From contig JAGFNQ010000854.1 of assembly GCA_024364735.1 (NCBI GenBank), positions 561,856 through 625,855 on the forward strand: a DNA stretch of 64,000 bases. The letters are read 5' to 3'. Both the position numbers and the translations under genes were made by a program. The first letter of the stretch is position 1, and each line of letters begins with the position of its first letter. Below the pieces are notes generated by a model, which worked only from the letters and a program-made list of their open reading frames with translations, was not told the DNA's origin and did not search any database. Positions 10,899 to 25,000 of this stretch are shown one piece after another. Source of the stretch: Boesenbergia rotunda. Its lineage: Eukaryota; Streptophyta; Magnoliopsida; Zingiberales; Zingiberaceae.

Positions 10899-11923
10899 AC
10901 TGGTCGGCCATTTAGATCACCTTATCTCCGCCCTGTCTAAAGAACCTGGGAAAAAGCTTTAATTTTTCAGAATAATCTAGAGTAAGAACGCTTAATGTGT
11001 TTGGAGTACGGGTTTCCAAGTTGTTTTTTTTTTCCAGATCTCCGAGTTCTTATCCAGTTTGTGAATTCATTTCATGAGAAATTCAGGTCGATGAACTCGT
11101 GGAGTTGATTGATTGGGACTCGCCGGAATTGAGAGTTAGCATCTGAATCTGAAGAGTAACAGACAAATGATGTTGAAATTGAGAGCATCCTTCTTTGATG
11201 CTCAAGTTTGGATAAAGCTTAACGCTTGTTCACCTTCTTGATTGATAGAATGATGGAGAGAAATTGCAAAAAAAATAAATAAATAAATAAAGGAAATTAA
11301 TTTCCTCCATGAGTTTTATATTCGTTGGAATTATGCTCGTCGTTCGCTCTGGATAACGAGGAAAGAGAATATGTAGGTTGGGCATTTATACTTCTCCGCT
11401 AATAATTAAAAACATCTATCGTATTATTCATCTATGATAAATTTAAATATATTAAATAATCACTTTTTTAAAAAAAAAACAAATTGAGCCTTGATTTACT
11501 CACGTCACGATTGTAATTCGACTAATCATCGCAAGTAAACATCGAAATCATGTAGAGTTTTCATCCAGGGTGAATATGAATATGCTTTTTTCCTGATGCA
11601 GATGATCATGAACCAACTTAATGGCCTGCAAAATGGACTATAATGGTAACAACTCTGATATTCCTATATGCCAGGTTTTGCTATAAATAACAAAGATGCA
11701 AACAATGTTAACATTGAGTTCAAGCACATGACTAATGCCATTTGCAGAATCTAATAATATCCACCTCAAACACAAATATAATCAAAACCTTGCGTCATTT
11801 TATCAACCAACCGATGTCGGCAAAAAAGAATACCACTGGATGGGTTGGTTAGTTGCCACTGAGGCATAACGTCTGTGTGACCATAATCGAAGTGATGCTG
11901 CAAAGTTTGATCGCATTACAATC
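10899..11923. other. Convergent intergenic region (3' UTRs)
   Basis: This is the 1,025-bp gap between the stop codon of the B-box gene (plus) and that of the LPEAT2 gene (minus). It should hold both 3' UTRs. AATAAA-like runs around 11274-11290 could serve polyadenylation of the plus-strand gene. No further gene is seen. Confidence 0.5.
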
Positions 11924-14900
11924 TCACGCTATTTCCGACTGGTCATCAGTCTTCAGATGTGTGCTGAAAAGTGCTATCAGTAATGGATTCTTTTGAAGGC
12001 ATTCCATGAATTCATCTTTTCTGATCACGCCATCAGCAGTTGTATCGAACAGTTGATGAACCTGAAGTAGGAATTATAGCTCACTTAGTGTAATGACAAA
12101 ACAGCACCATTGGTTCAAAAGCTAAACTGAAGTAACTTAAAAATATCTGCATTTACACCATATTATGTTGGCTCAAGAATACGACCAATATGCATTCAAT
12201 AATTACGAGTGAATTATTGGACTAATATCATTGCACATAAAGAGTTTGATAAGAAATGGATTAACGTTGGTTCGTTACCTGTTCGGTAGGAATGCAGTCT
12301 GTTGAGTTATCACAGCACTTGGCAAAAGCCGTTTCACATGCCCTCCAAAATGATGGTTGTTTTCTAATTAGTGCTGATCCAGTCAAAAACTGCAGATTGC
12401 AGATCAGTTGCAGTGCAAATTATAGTTGAACCAAAAAAAAGTGTTAAATTAAGGAGTACATTTTTAAAAAGTGGATAGATTGGAGATATACACAATGAAA
12501 CTAGAAAACAAGATCCACAACTTGGCAAAGAATGCAAAGAATTGTGCAAGAATTAAGTAGAAATGAGATGGTTCAAGTGTAGCCTGAGGTAAGAACATGA
12601 TTGCGTGGTTCCTTTTTTCCCGATGAAGAAATAAATCAAAATATTTATTAAAATTACACTACACTAAATTTGACATTTGACATCAAATATATACAGATGA
12701 AGGTTCCATAAAGACAATAAACTGTATCAAACAAAGTCATACTCGGATGTGCGGTCAAACGTGTTGTTATACAAACAAGCATTAAGCAGAAAAGTTGAAT
12801 TGCATTGTCAAGACTGAGGCATCGAACCTGATATCAGAGTCAATCATAACTTATGAAGTTCATATGCTATTCATGTGATACTTGCATCATTGCAAATTAA
12901 TAAGTATAGCAGATGCTGTTAAAGTTGCAGTTATCTATAATAAGTGGAACTTTAAACCAAGAAAAAATTCCTTCCTAAGATGTTAGTAATCTTACCTGCC
13001 GAAATGTTATTGACCCCTTCTTTTCCGTGTCCAAATAGCCAAATATCTGAAGAGAAAGTTAAAAGAGAACCTTCGTTAAGGCATTTTTCAAGAGTTAGGT
13101 TAGGCACATATGTACCAACCTGAAGTCATAAGTTCCAACTATTTGTAAAGAGCTTAGTATAGACATATTTGTGAACCAAAACAGAATTTTGTCATAGGAC
13201 TGAAAGTTTCTTGGTCAAATATGAGCAAAAATTAAACATCAAATTTTAATCCAATAGGAGTTCAGTGTTACGATTGCATTTGCCTATAAATATCAGGTTT
13301 AAGAAATACAATTATTTGACTAATACTTCCATACCTATAATTGGTAATTGAGCAAATAATGCAAAGTAGATACTATAATATCTAATCCACTAAATTCATT
13401 ATACTCAGTAGCATGATAATCTGGATGTCATAAATCAACAACTCTGCTTGGGGTCTGGTTTTTGTCGATCATTTAAATGATCATTAAAACTCTTGAAATG
13501 TGCCTTCCTATTAACCAACTTGAATGAGGTCTGAAATCTAAGATCATTGTCATACAACTCACACCTATGAAGACACTCATATAGTAAATATGGAGAGGGT
13601 CAACTGATGAGAATTCCTGATGGGATTTCAATCCTGAACCATTTGAGACAATCAGTTGTTACAAATCTTAGTTGGAATTGCTTGAGCATAAAAATTAATT
13701 AGTTATGTGTTAGACCAACAACAACAATTCAACCTAGAGAAGTAGAAACCACTCACTCAGACAGGAAGGTTAATTCATTGGGTAAAACAAGCACAAGAAT
13801 TTCAACTAACCTTCTCACACAGAGGATTCAAGCAAAGTCCATATGCTTTCAGAAAACCATGAATTTGAACCTGGCCGCTGTCACCCCAACATTACATATA
13901 TCAAAATTAGCATTGACATAAAAAAAAAAAAATAAGGCTTCAATTAAAAGTTAAAGCATGATGATGTAGTGGACGTGTAAAACAAGATCTTTTATAGATT
14001 TGACAGTAGTTTACCAACATAACATAGAATCAATATTTCGATGACTTGTTTGGAGTTCATCAATTAGTCAATCATCCATGATACCAAAATCCACGACTAT
14101 AAAAATGCTATACTGTCCTCCATTATGTATGCATAAAGCCTTAAATCATCGTAGCTTATGTCCTAGCATGAATCATGTGCTTGTTTGTGCTATAGGCAAA
14201 ATTGTATTTCGAGAATTACAGTTCCATAGCACTGGCTGAGAGCATGTTACATGCTAGTGAAGCCTAAACCAACATGCGGAGTTCAAATCATACTTCAGCG
14301 TACACAATTTGTAATGGGCATTATGCTGGGACAATGTAATTTGTTGGATCAGTAGGATTGCTCAGCTATGATTGGCTAAAGTAGATGTTAGCAATAACAA
14401 CTAAAATAAAATTTATAACCAAATATTTATTAAAACAAATTGCAATACATCATACCAGATATTAAGCATGCCACAAAGAAAATTGGTGGCCTATTTCATT
14501 AAGCTTAATTGGGACAGAATTTATGGAACCAGAATTGTATTCGATAGCAATGAATTTTTGTATAGAAACAATAGAAGTTGGAAAATGCAATTTTAATTGT
14601 CAAAAAGGTATATTCTATTCCTAAGAAAATGCATTTCACTTTCAGTCCATCCATAGGGCTTGCAATTTCAATACTTGAGAATACATTTCTCTCATGGTAT
14701 TTGGAATTGTTTTATTAACAAATTGGCAATGCTTTGGTTTTAGATCAGAATGGACTAAAAAAGAGATGATGTTTGATTTAGTTTACAAGGAACAAAGTGT
14801 ACAATTTTATATTGTGCTTTAGTTCAGTTGATAATAGTTAGAACACATGGATATTGATTTTTTGTTTTGCAAAAACAATGTTTTTTTGCTTATTATTTGT

Positions 14901-16066
14901 TCCAGAGAAGCTTTAGTTCTCACACTTTCTGTAAGTCATTAGGTAGGAGAATAAACTATTTCTTTAATTTATTTAGATTGATTGTGTATTTAATAACTGA
15001 TCTAATTACATTAAAGGCTCTGTTACTCCACACGAGAGGGAAGGAAAGGAAGAGGAGGTGGGGAGAGAAAGAATGTTCTCGTAAGAGGAAGAGGAGAGAA
15101 TTGAAATGATGAGGTCGCCCTCATCTTGAATGACATGATCAAGCCACCCTTGCTCCTCAGAGCTGCCTTCTTTGCTTGACCTCATCAAAACCTGCCTCCA
15201 ACAGCTCGTTGCTCCTGCCACACTCAATGCCGCACCCCTGAGCCTTGACAGTCGGCATCAATCCTCAACATCATCCTGCTCCAGTTTCTTCAGAAGGTAA
15301 AATTGGCTATTCCCATCTCTCCTGCCTGATTCTAGGTGAAAGAAATGTTGGCACTATTTTGATCTGCTTTCTTACCATGTACAGCGATGGTTATATAACT
15401 TCTCCCCTCCATGCAAATGGATGAAGTACCCAAATATAAAAATTCAAAATTATCTTTTATTAGGGACTACATATGCAACTGCGAAATAGATCGACATGGA
15501 GTATGTGACAATGTCGCTACATATCATCTGTATCATTTTTTTAAAGCATTATGTAATTGCTGCAAAAACCAGTTTTTACCCTGTTGATTCTAACAACTTT
15601 AAACTAACTCCGACATTAACAGTGAAAGAAAATAATCTATATTGAAGAATCTTTGAAGATACCATGAGCTGTTATGACCTTAATGGCAAGAAATGTGTAC
15701 TCCAAATTATCCTTTAACAGGTAATTTCAGACTTTATGCTGACTTAGAATCTGTGACAATGTCGCTACATATCATCTGTATCATTTTTTTAAAGCATTAT
15801 GAAATTGCTGCAAAAACCAGTTTTTACCTTGTTGGTTCTAACAACTTTAAACTAACTCCGACATTAACAATGAAAGAAAATAATCTATATTGAAGAATCT
15901 TTGCAGATGCCATGAGCTGTTATGAACCTTAATGGCAAGAAATGTGTACTCCAAATTATCCTTTAACAGGTAATTTCAGACTTATGCTGACTTACTTAGA
16001 ATCTGGGTCCATAGCAAAAAATTTATCCAAAAGTACAACAGCTTCCGACGTGCTTATGTTAAATGA
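11924..16066 (-). CDS. LPEAT2: LPEAT2 exons 9-13 (EF-hand region)
   Basis: Exons 15996-16066, 13811-13877, 12996-13046, 12279-12389 and 11924-12061. EF-hand-like loops: DPDSNGQVQIHG (split over exons 9/10, last position not acidic), DTEKKGSITFRQ (exon 11, degenerate), DTTADGVIRKDE (exon 13, close to canonical). The protein ends NPLLIALF plus about 13 residues. Between exons 12 and 13 the loop plus linker that I remember in other LPEAT2 proteins is short or absent. Confidence 0.88.
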
Positions 16067-19000
16067 CTGCACAGTGAAAAAGTTTGCAATTAATAAAAAC
16101 ATAAAAAAGTCATCTTTTCATATAATAATAAATGCTATCATGGGTAACTGCATCCAAAAGAAGATATAGAGCAAGTAGACTTCAGTCAGTAAATGCTAGA
16201 ATATCTAAAAGATGAATTGCAAAAGTAGTCACATTGTAACTTAGAAACTACCATCGTATTATAATCTTAAAATATCTTCTGCAATTACAAAAAAAACAAA
16301 AACAAAAATCTTGTTATCATACAAAAATTGTAGAATCTGGTCTTTTTCTTTTTTGAGAAAACTGTATAGTAATTTGTTTGTCTCAATTAAAATTCCGATA
16401 AAATGTCACGCATGTGCATCCAAAATGTGAGACACTCAGAGCAATTCAAAAGAAAGATAATGCCTGTGGGCCTTGGTAGCATAATGAATTCAAGTGACAG
16501 ATGGCATCAATAGAGTGGATGTGCCATCCTGAAAAAAGTGGCATTTCCTCTCCCTACTTCTCATCTTCTCCACGATCTTTGGTTTTCTTCTCTCCATTGG
16601 AGCACAGCCGATCAGTGAGGTTCAGAGCTGGCGACTTCTCCTCCCTCGATCCAAGCCAGCGCGAGTCGGCGCCGCAAACCCTAGTCTTTTCTTCCTCGCG
16701 CAACACAACAACGACTCCTCTTCTCCTTGATCTTGTTGAAGCCGCGTGGGGATCGAAAACTTCACCTTGCGGAGTAGTCTTTTCCCTGCTGTAATTTTCC
16801 ACTGTCGGCGATCGAAAGAGGGGCAGTCTTTCTTCTCCCTCACTGGTGCCCCGTGTTGGATCGGAGCAGCCAGACTTGAAGTAGAGGGTCGTGTGCAGGC
16901 GCTGGGTTCAGCATTTGAACTTCTTGTTTCTGTTGTTGGATCCTTGCCGAGCCCCAATTAACGCTGCCGTGAGCCTTCGTCGGAGGTGCTGAGAGCCATC
17001 AATTGGACGAAATTCTTTTCCTGAGTTAAATTACAGCAATGAATTTAAGCGATCGGTAGGTGTTTGGATTGGATTTAATTCTGTGTGATGCTTTTGATGG
17101 TTGTCGTGGGTTGGGATCTATTGTTTGGAAGGGAGAGTTCTGCTCGAATTCGTGAGCACCTATTCTGTAACTAGAAGATTTGACCAATCAGGTTGAGATT
17201 AAAATTAAACTAACACAAACTGTAGGTTGATTATTGTTGCCAAGGATTCTCTCTTATACTTGAGGTGTTTTATTTTATAGCTTTGTACGGTTGTGCAATT
17301 CTTCTTATCTGCCTTCGAGCTCTTAAAATACGTGTAAAATATGAAGCGAGGTAGACATTAGGCACACTTGTACATTCCCTCTTATGATACCTTATGAGAG
17401 TAGATGTTGGGATTTTTGATTTGGTGTGGGGTTCTTGCCGTGGGTCACTAGGCTGGAATTAGGATTGCATTTGGGTTGTAAGGATTGAATGGTTGATTTT
17501 GATTAAAGGATCTAATTGGAGGAAGAAATGGGTGAACCTTTTTATTTTCCTGTCATGAGCTACAAATTGATTCAGGGGTTGATCGTTAGATAACGAATAA
17601 ATTAGTTAGAACGAACCTAATTATGTTTAGTAGTTAGTTTAACTATTTTATTAATCGTATAAATAGCTAAACTTTATCTTTGATACAAGACTTTGATTCA
17701 GACTCGTTCGATTAATTGTGAGGTTTACTTGGATACGTTCTACAATAAAAGCAGGTACTTCTTACTTGATTCCTGTAGATTCGTTTACCTTAAGGCTGCG
17801 TTTGGTAGGGTGTAATCCACCTTGTAATGTAATCCAAATTACATTACAAGTTGGATTCCTTTGTTTGGAATAACTTTAAAATTGTAATGTAATGTAATCT
17901 CGATTACAAAAGAGGTTGATGATTTGTAATCTGGATTACAAAACAAAACCTATGTAATCTGGATTACATTACAACTTGTAAAGTCGTCGGCCGGGTGGCG
18001 ACAGTCGTCGGCCGGGTGGCGACGGTCGTCGGTCGTCGACGGTTCGCCGGTCAATGGTCACCGGCCGGCCGCCGGCGGTCGTCGGTCGTCAATCTTGATT
18101 ACATTACAGGATGGATTACCCCTCACCAAACAAAGAAATCTAACTTGTAATGGTTATCAAAGATTACATACAACTCATTACCAAACATAACAATGTAATC
18201 AAGATTACATTACATTACATTACAAACTTGATTACATTACAGACCCGATTACATTACCCCCTACCAAATGTAGCCTAAATGCATGGTTGTTTTTATTATC
18301 TGAGTAGGTTATTTTACCTTAAATATATTCTCCTTGTTTTTCCTGCTTGATACTTATTCTTGCTTGATCTTTGAGTAGTAATTCAAAATTTTTAATTATA
18401 CAGTCTCAACTCTTGTCTTTCGATCTAAAAAGTACCGTTTGTACGCGTGTACTTTAGAAAATCATGTGACTCATTTAGGATTTGATTGACATTAGATAAA
18501 CCCTACCCAGTAGATTAGTGCATATTTATTTACTTTGGTGTTAATTGAGTTTCGTATCGTATTGATTGTATGGTTTTGGTTTGATTAAGGTTGTGCATAC
18601 TAGTGACATGCACCATAGCATTGTTTGCATGTTGACGACCACTGGCTCCCTTGTGGTTGAGATGGGTCATCGGTTATATTTCCTGTTGTGTCACACTCAA
18701 TTAGAGTTGTGTGCAGACGGTTGATAGTCCCCAGGTGTTTGGAGTCCCCACAGGTATTTTGGGGTTTTATAGCCACAGGTATTACGGCTTTTCATACAGG
18801 GCCATAGGTATTATGACGTTTCTGCATAGCCACAGGTTTTGACGCTTGTATCTTATCCACTCAACCTATCCAATGTAGCAGTGGTTGGTGTGTGTACAGA
18901 GCAGGTCATCACATCATGTGCATATTATGCATTGTGCATTTTCTTGTGTTTGTTACACTTGTTTGAGCTATAATTGCTACATTTGATTGATATGCATATT

Positions 19001-22000
19001 CGATTATGATTTGCATTTATTATATGATCTGGATCTACTCGGCAGTACTATCAATTTACTGAGGTATTAAGGAGATTTCTGATCATGCCCATATGTGTTA
19101 CATTAGTTTTCAGGTATGTTTATTCGTACAGATGCATTTGATATATATTCTTTAGTCTAGAGATTGTATACCTTTGTTTCTATATGCTTGTTACCTTTTA
19201 TATATAATTTATTATCTATTCTTATACCCGCAGAGTCCGTCCGGACTCACCACCCCTCGTTCTTCCTTTTGTTTCAGGTAGTTGATAGTTGTATTTCGTG
19301 CCGCTAGGAGAGGATCCATCTACCAGTCTCCAGTCTTGAGTAATTTCTTATCATTTCCGTACTTTCGTAATAATTTTATCGTATTGTGTCGTTTTAGTTT
19401 TGTTTTCATTACAGATGGTATTTGATTTCTCTATGGACGTGTATTTATTTACTTCCGCTGGATTTTGATTTGTTGCACTTAGTTTATGATGATTTATTTA
19501 TTATGTTATTATTTGTTAGTCATATTATTTAACTGTGTGGTTGTGATTGTGTGAATATCAGCCGAGTGTGGATGTACTAATTATATATGTGTTGAGATGT
19601 GTGTGTATTAAGTTTCAGATTGTCCGCCATACAGGGGAGATGCTGCCCGATATTCGAGCAAGCACGGGTCTTGGGGGGCATGACATCAATTTCACCCTGA
19701 ACAAAGTGGCATTTCCTCGAACCACAATATCATAGAGCATTGAACGTCTAGACTGGGATTTGTTAAGTGATATTCATACTGTGGGCACATTAAGATTCCA
19801 TGGCAGAATCATCTTAGTGAGTCATTCTTTTGTTTTGTTGTCAGTGAATTATCTCCTTTCTATGATCTTGAGTCTTGATAGAAAAGCAATAGTCATGTCA
19901 ACATCAAAAGTTGGTGGTGTGAACTAATGTCGATTGTATTCAAAGGCTGAGTAATTCTGGAGAATCAATATATATTACCAACTTAGATGAATCTGAACGA
20001 AATTGCAAATGCAGAATTCATAATGAATAATAGCTTTATAAGAATGAAAAAGAATACAATTAAACTTCATTTTAGGTCAAGTGATAAGTACAATTCTTCT
20101 AAACAATGTTAGAACTTAGTGATAATACTACCAAATAAAATCTGATATCGGGGTTAATATGATAGATTCAGTACTCACATTTTCTACCCATGCCATCTCT
20201 ACCATGTAGTTTGCGCATCTCTCCTGTGAATTAAAATTGAGGAATAAGATGAAATGACAACTTATAAAGGTCAAACGAGAACTTGAATATAGAAACAAGG
20301 AACAAAATTTACATTTTGCACATCAAGTGCCTATAGAACTTAGAAGCCATCTTATTGGATTCTTCTTTCATAAGAAATAATTGGAGTTGTATAACGAGGT
20401 ATTAACTAACAAGCTGGCAAGCAACCTAGTTGGTAGGCCCTTTGTAATTATTGACAGATCTTGGATATTCCACCACCATGGCATTGCCTCTAGGCTCTAG
20501 TATGTGTTCGAAAACCCAACCATTAACTGCATTAACTAATTCCTAACAGTAGATTGCCCAATATCCATAAGAATCATCTAAAAATTCAAAAAAGAAAGCA
20601 TCTTTTTAATATGCAACTCAATTTTACTTCCTTCAGTAAGAAGTATATCAGCTGCTAAGTAAGGTGCTCTGCAATAAATCAACTGATAGTGTTATTAAGC
20701 CAATATTTAAACACGAGAAAGTAACTTGAGTGATGAACTGAACAATGATGCAGGTGGATGATATTATGATAGTATCAAATATGGAAAATTTATTTTTTAC
20801 CTTTCCAAGTTCAGATGCTCTTGAGAAAAGTATCATATCTCCAAAAGAGTGAGTTGTCTGTAGAACATTTAGGGCCCTCGACATGGCATTGCTAGTCTGT
20901 GAAAGGTTTGCACAAAAACAGATAAAAGGTAGCCACTTCCATTTTATTATTATAATTACAAAATCCAGTAAATGAATGTCTAAGGCTGGGATGGGATAAT
21001 AACAAATTTAGAAGTTCAACACCTAAAGAATAAAATAGCAAATAATCATATTTATGGATTCGTGCATCAGTAATTCTGCATGATTGTGAAAATTGTAAAG
21101 CTGTAATTGTTTGTGTTGTAGAAAGCTAATTTACTCCGCAAAGAGAAAACACAGGTATATTCTCTCCTCAAGCTGTGTTTATGTCAACTATTTGGATTGA
21201 CTGCATCAATCTTATCATTCCATCCTCACTCACATCGATTTCGATTTTATGTGAGACTATATAATCAATAATATTCATATCATTTTTTATTATATTAATT
21301 AGATTATTCTTTGGTGTCTCTGCCTCTTATGCCTTTTTCTCTCCAATTGATCTGAACTAGAATCAATCATCTTATTATAAAATCTTCTATAGATTCCTAC
21401 ATGCATCAAAATGCCTACCAAAATAGTATCCAATAACAACTGAATGATAATTCACCAAAAAAATAAAACGTACATAGGATATAAATATATAGTTTATACT
21501 AATATATTAAGATGTTACGCGGATCAATACACAAAAATGAAAACATCATGTTTGAGTCAACTTGTTTATGACCTTGGTAATAATTATTCCAAACCTCTAA
21601 TTTGTCTCAGCTGTTGGATAATGTGTAAGCAAAGAAGTGTCCACAATCTGTTTATGACCACAATTATGTTAAATACTGACCTACTAATGTGTACTATGTT
21701 GATGATGTATAAATGTCATGTTAAATTTTGCCAACCCTATAGGAAAGCACAAGCTGTCTAAGGGTTATAATAACAGTGTTGATTAGTACAACTGACAATC
21801 TAGAAACATTCATAAGGGAAAAAAGTCTTCTCCCATCCAACTTAGAGAGAGAAGCACTCCCCTCTCTCTAGGTTTTTCCTTGAGCAAGGTAGTTGGAAGT
21901 TGGTTAGGAGACTTGCAAGCGCTCTCGGGTGGCATCCCACCCCTCACTAACTGTGAGGGATGTGGGAATTTGTGTGGCATCGCCTCTCTTTAAGGTGGAG

Positions 22001-25000
22001 CTCTTCGTTTGTGGTATTTGGTGATAAATCTGCTGTTTTGGAGGAGGAAGGTAGCGGCTGTTGTTTGCTTTCTGAATGGGATTTCTGTCTAGGATATTCC
22101 AACGACTTCCGGGGAGGAGGTATTTTTTTCTTGCTGGAATCTACTCCCGTGATTGTCGGAGCATTGGGAGGAAGATGGCGGGTACAAAGGTGGAAGTTGT
22201 GCCTGATTTGGTAGGGCTTTAACAAGGCTGCACAAGGAAGTTTCTCTGTGACCGGTTGGAATCCAATCTGTCCAACAACTTTTACATTTATTCCTTGCAC
22301 TGAAATGACAATGAAAAAGCTAGTTAACGCTGCAAATAATCTCGGAATCAATTAGCTCACCTAGTGGTCCCCAAAATGCTAATGTGGAGCAATAATTTCT
22401 GAATCTGCCTCAAGCTGATCCTGAGGTAATAATGGTGCAGCAGGCAGATGTGGCGAATCAGGGGACAAGTCAGCCTCCACATGGAACAAGCCTTGATCCA
22501 AATCAGCAATCCTTTCCTCACGGAGGAGTCTCACCACCAGGAGAGAGGGAAGGAGGGCTAGAAGAAGAGAGGTTGCCAGAGGAGGTCGGACAGCAGGAAG
22601 AGGAAGAAGTTCGGGAGGAGGTTGGGGAAAATCCTAACGAAGGAAAAATCCCGTAGCAGGGAAGGACATGGGCCAACCTTTTCAAAGACAATCGAAAGCC
22701 AAGGTTAACAATGCCACTAAAACAATACGAGGCAACCGGAAGCAGGTTACGTTTTGAATATGATGACATTGAAATAGTGGACGATGCATTGGGATTTTGT
22801 ATTGTGGGGTGCTTCATGGGGAGCCATCCTGGCCAAGACAAAGTTGTGGCGATTGCCTCTCGATGGGTAGTTCCGAACAAATTTTTCATGCACAAGAGTG
22901 GATGGATTGTATATCAATTTAACGCGATGGAGGATCGGGACAAGGTGCTACTTGGGGGGCCATATTTTGCGTACGAAATTCCAATCTTTTTGAAGTTTAT
23001 ACCAAGCTATTTTCTCTTCAACGAAGATGGGTATTTCATCCCGACGTGAATTCAAATTCATGGTCTGCCGTCGAACTGTTGGTCGCTGTAGATGCTAAGC
23101 CTGATAGGCTCGTAGATTGGGAAACCACTTTACACGGATCAAATGACAAAGACAAGAGACAGGTTGGAGTATGCGCGCCTCATGATGGAAATTTCGATCA
23201 CCGGGGAAAGAGTTGAGAGCGTGGTGATCACATTGCCCACTGGAGTTCGTCTTGATCTAAAGGTTGTCTATGAGATGGTGTTGTATTTCTATGAAGACTG
23301 CTAAAGAATGGGACATTGGAAGGAGGCTTGTCACCAAAATTGTAATCAAACTAGACGGGCAGTACCGACTGATCAAAATTACAATCAAAATAGGAGGCAA
23401 CGCTCTCAATCTGCAAGAGGGCGTTGACGTTCGAGATATCGTCGTTGTACTCAGTAGTGGAGAGAAGAGGTCAGGATGCAAGGACAAGGGAGGGGTTGGA
23501 GAACATAAATTAATTGGCGATTGTGAAAGCTCCTGACCCCATTGCGATGGAGGAACCGTTGGCTCTGGAAGAAGACACTCAAGGGACGGCGAGGACTGAG
23601 ACGCAGCAGACTCACCAAGAAAAGACATCACATCTATCCTCACACTCCCAATTTGCAAGAGGATGTCGACGTTCGAGATATTGTTGTCGTACTAAGCAAG
23701 GGAGAGGAACAGATCAGGATGCAAGGATAAGGGAGGGGTCGGAGAACATAAACTGATTGGCGATTGTGGAGGTTCCCGACCCTATTGCGATGGAGGAACC
23801 GTTGGCTCTAGATGAAGACACTCGGGGGCGGCGAGGACTGAGACGCGACAGACTCACCAAGAAAAGATATCACAACTATTCTCATGGGATGAAGTGCAGG
23901 ATGATGAATGGAGGTTGTTCCACACCCACCACAAGAAAGGGCACCGGTTACTACAGCTATCAGTGCCTCCACCTCATCGGAGAAGAGTGTCCAGGCGGCC
24001 ATTGTATCCCATAAGTCCTAAACTTCATCCAATCTTTTCGAAGCTTATGCCTAGCTGTTTTCTCTTCAACGAAGATGGGCGTTTCATCCCGACATGGATT
24101 TAAATCCATGGCCTATTGTCGGACTGTTGGTTGTCGTGGATGCTAAGCCTAATAGGCTCGGAGATTGGGAAACCACTTTATATGGATCAAATGACAAGGA
24201 CAAGATACAGGTTAGAGTATGCAGGCCTCATGGTGGGAATTTCGATCACCGAGGAAAGAGTTGAGAGCGCGGTGATCACATTGCTCAGTGGAGTTCAATT
24301 TGATCTAAAGGTTGTCTATGAGATTATGCTGGATTTTGTGAAGACTGTTGAAGAATGGGACATCAGAAGGAGGCTTGTCATCAAAATCGTAATCAAACTA
24401 GATGGGAGGAACCGACAGATCAGAATTAAAATCCAAATAGGAGGCAACGCTCTCAATCTGTAAGAGGGCGTTGACGCTCGAGATATCATCATCGTACTCA
24501 ATAAGGGAGAGGAACAGCTCAGGATGCAAGGACAAGGGAGGAGTCGGAGAACATAAATTGATTAGCGATTGTGGAGGCTCCTAACCCTATTGCGATGGAG
24601 GAACCATCGGCTCCAGATGAAGACACTCGGGGGCGACGAGGACTGAGACGCAGCAGACTCACCAAGAAAAGACATCACAACTATCCTCATGGAATGGAGT
24701 GCAGGATGATGAATGGAGGTTGTTCTGCACCCACCACAAGAAAGGCGCACCGATTACTACACCTCATTGAAGAAGATTGTCCAGGCGGCCATTGTATCCT
24801 ATAAGTCCTCAACTTCATCCAATCTTTTCAAAGCTTATACCAAGCTATTATCTCTTCAACGAAGATGGGTGTTTCATCCCGACGTGGATTCATATCCATG
24901 GCCTGTCGTCGGACTGTTTGTCATCGTGGATGCTAAGCCTGATAGGCTCGAAGATTGGGAAATCACTTTACACGGATCAAATGACAAGAACAAGAGATGG

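Noticed and set aside
16440..16560. LPEAT2 exon 9 at the direct-repeat site
   Set aside because: The translated frame hits a stop and matches nothing in the family. A matching exon exists at 15996-16066.
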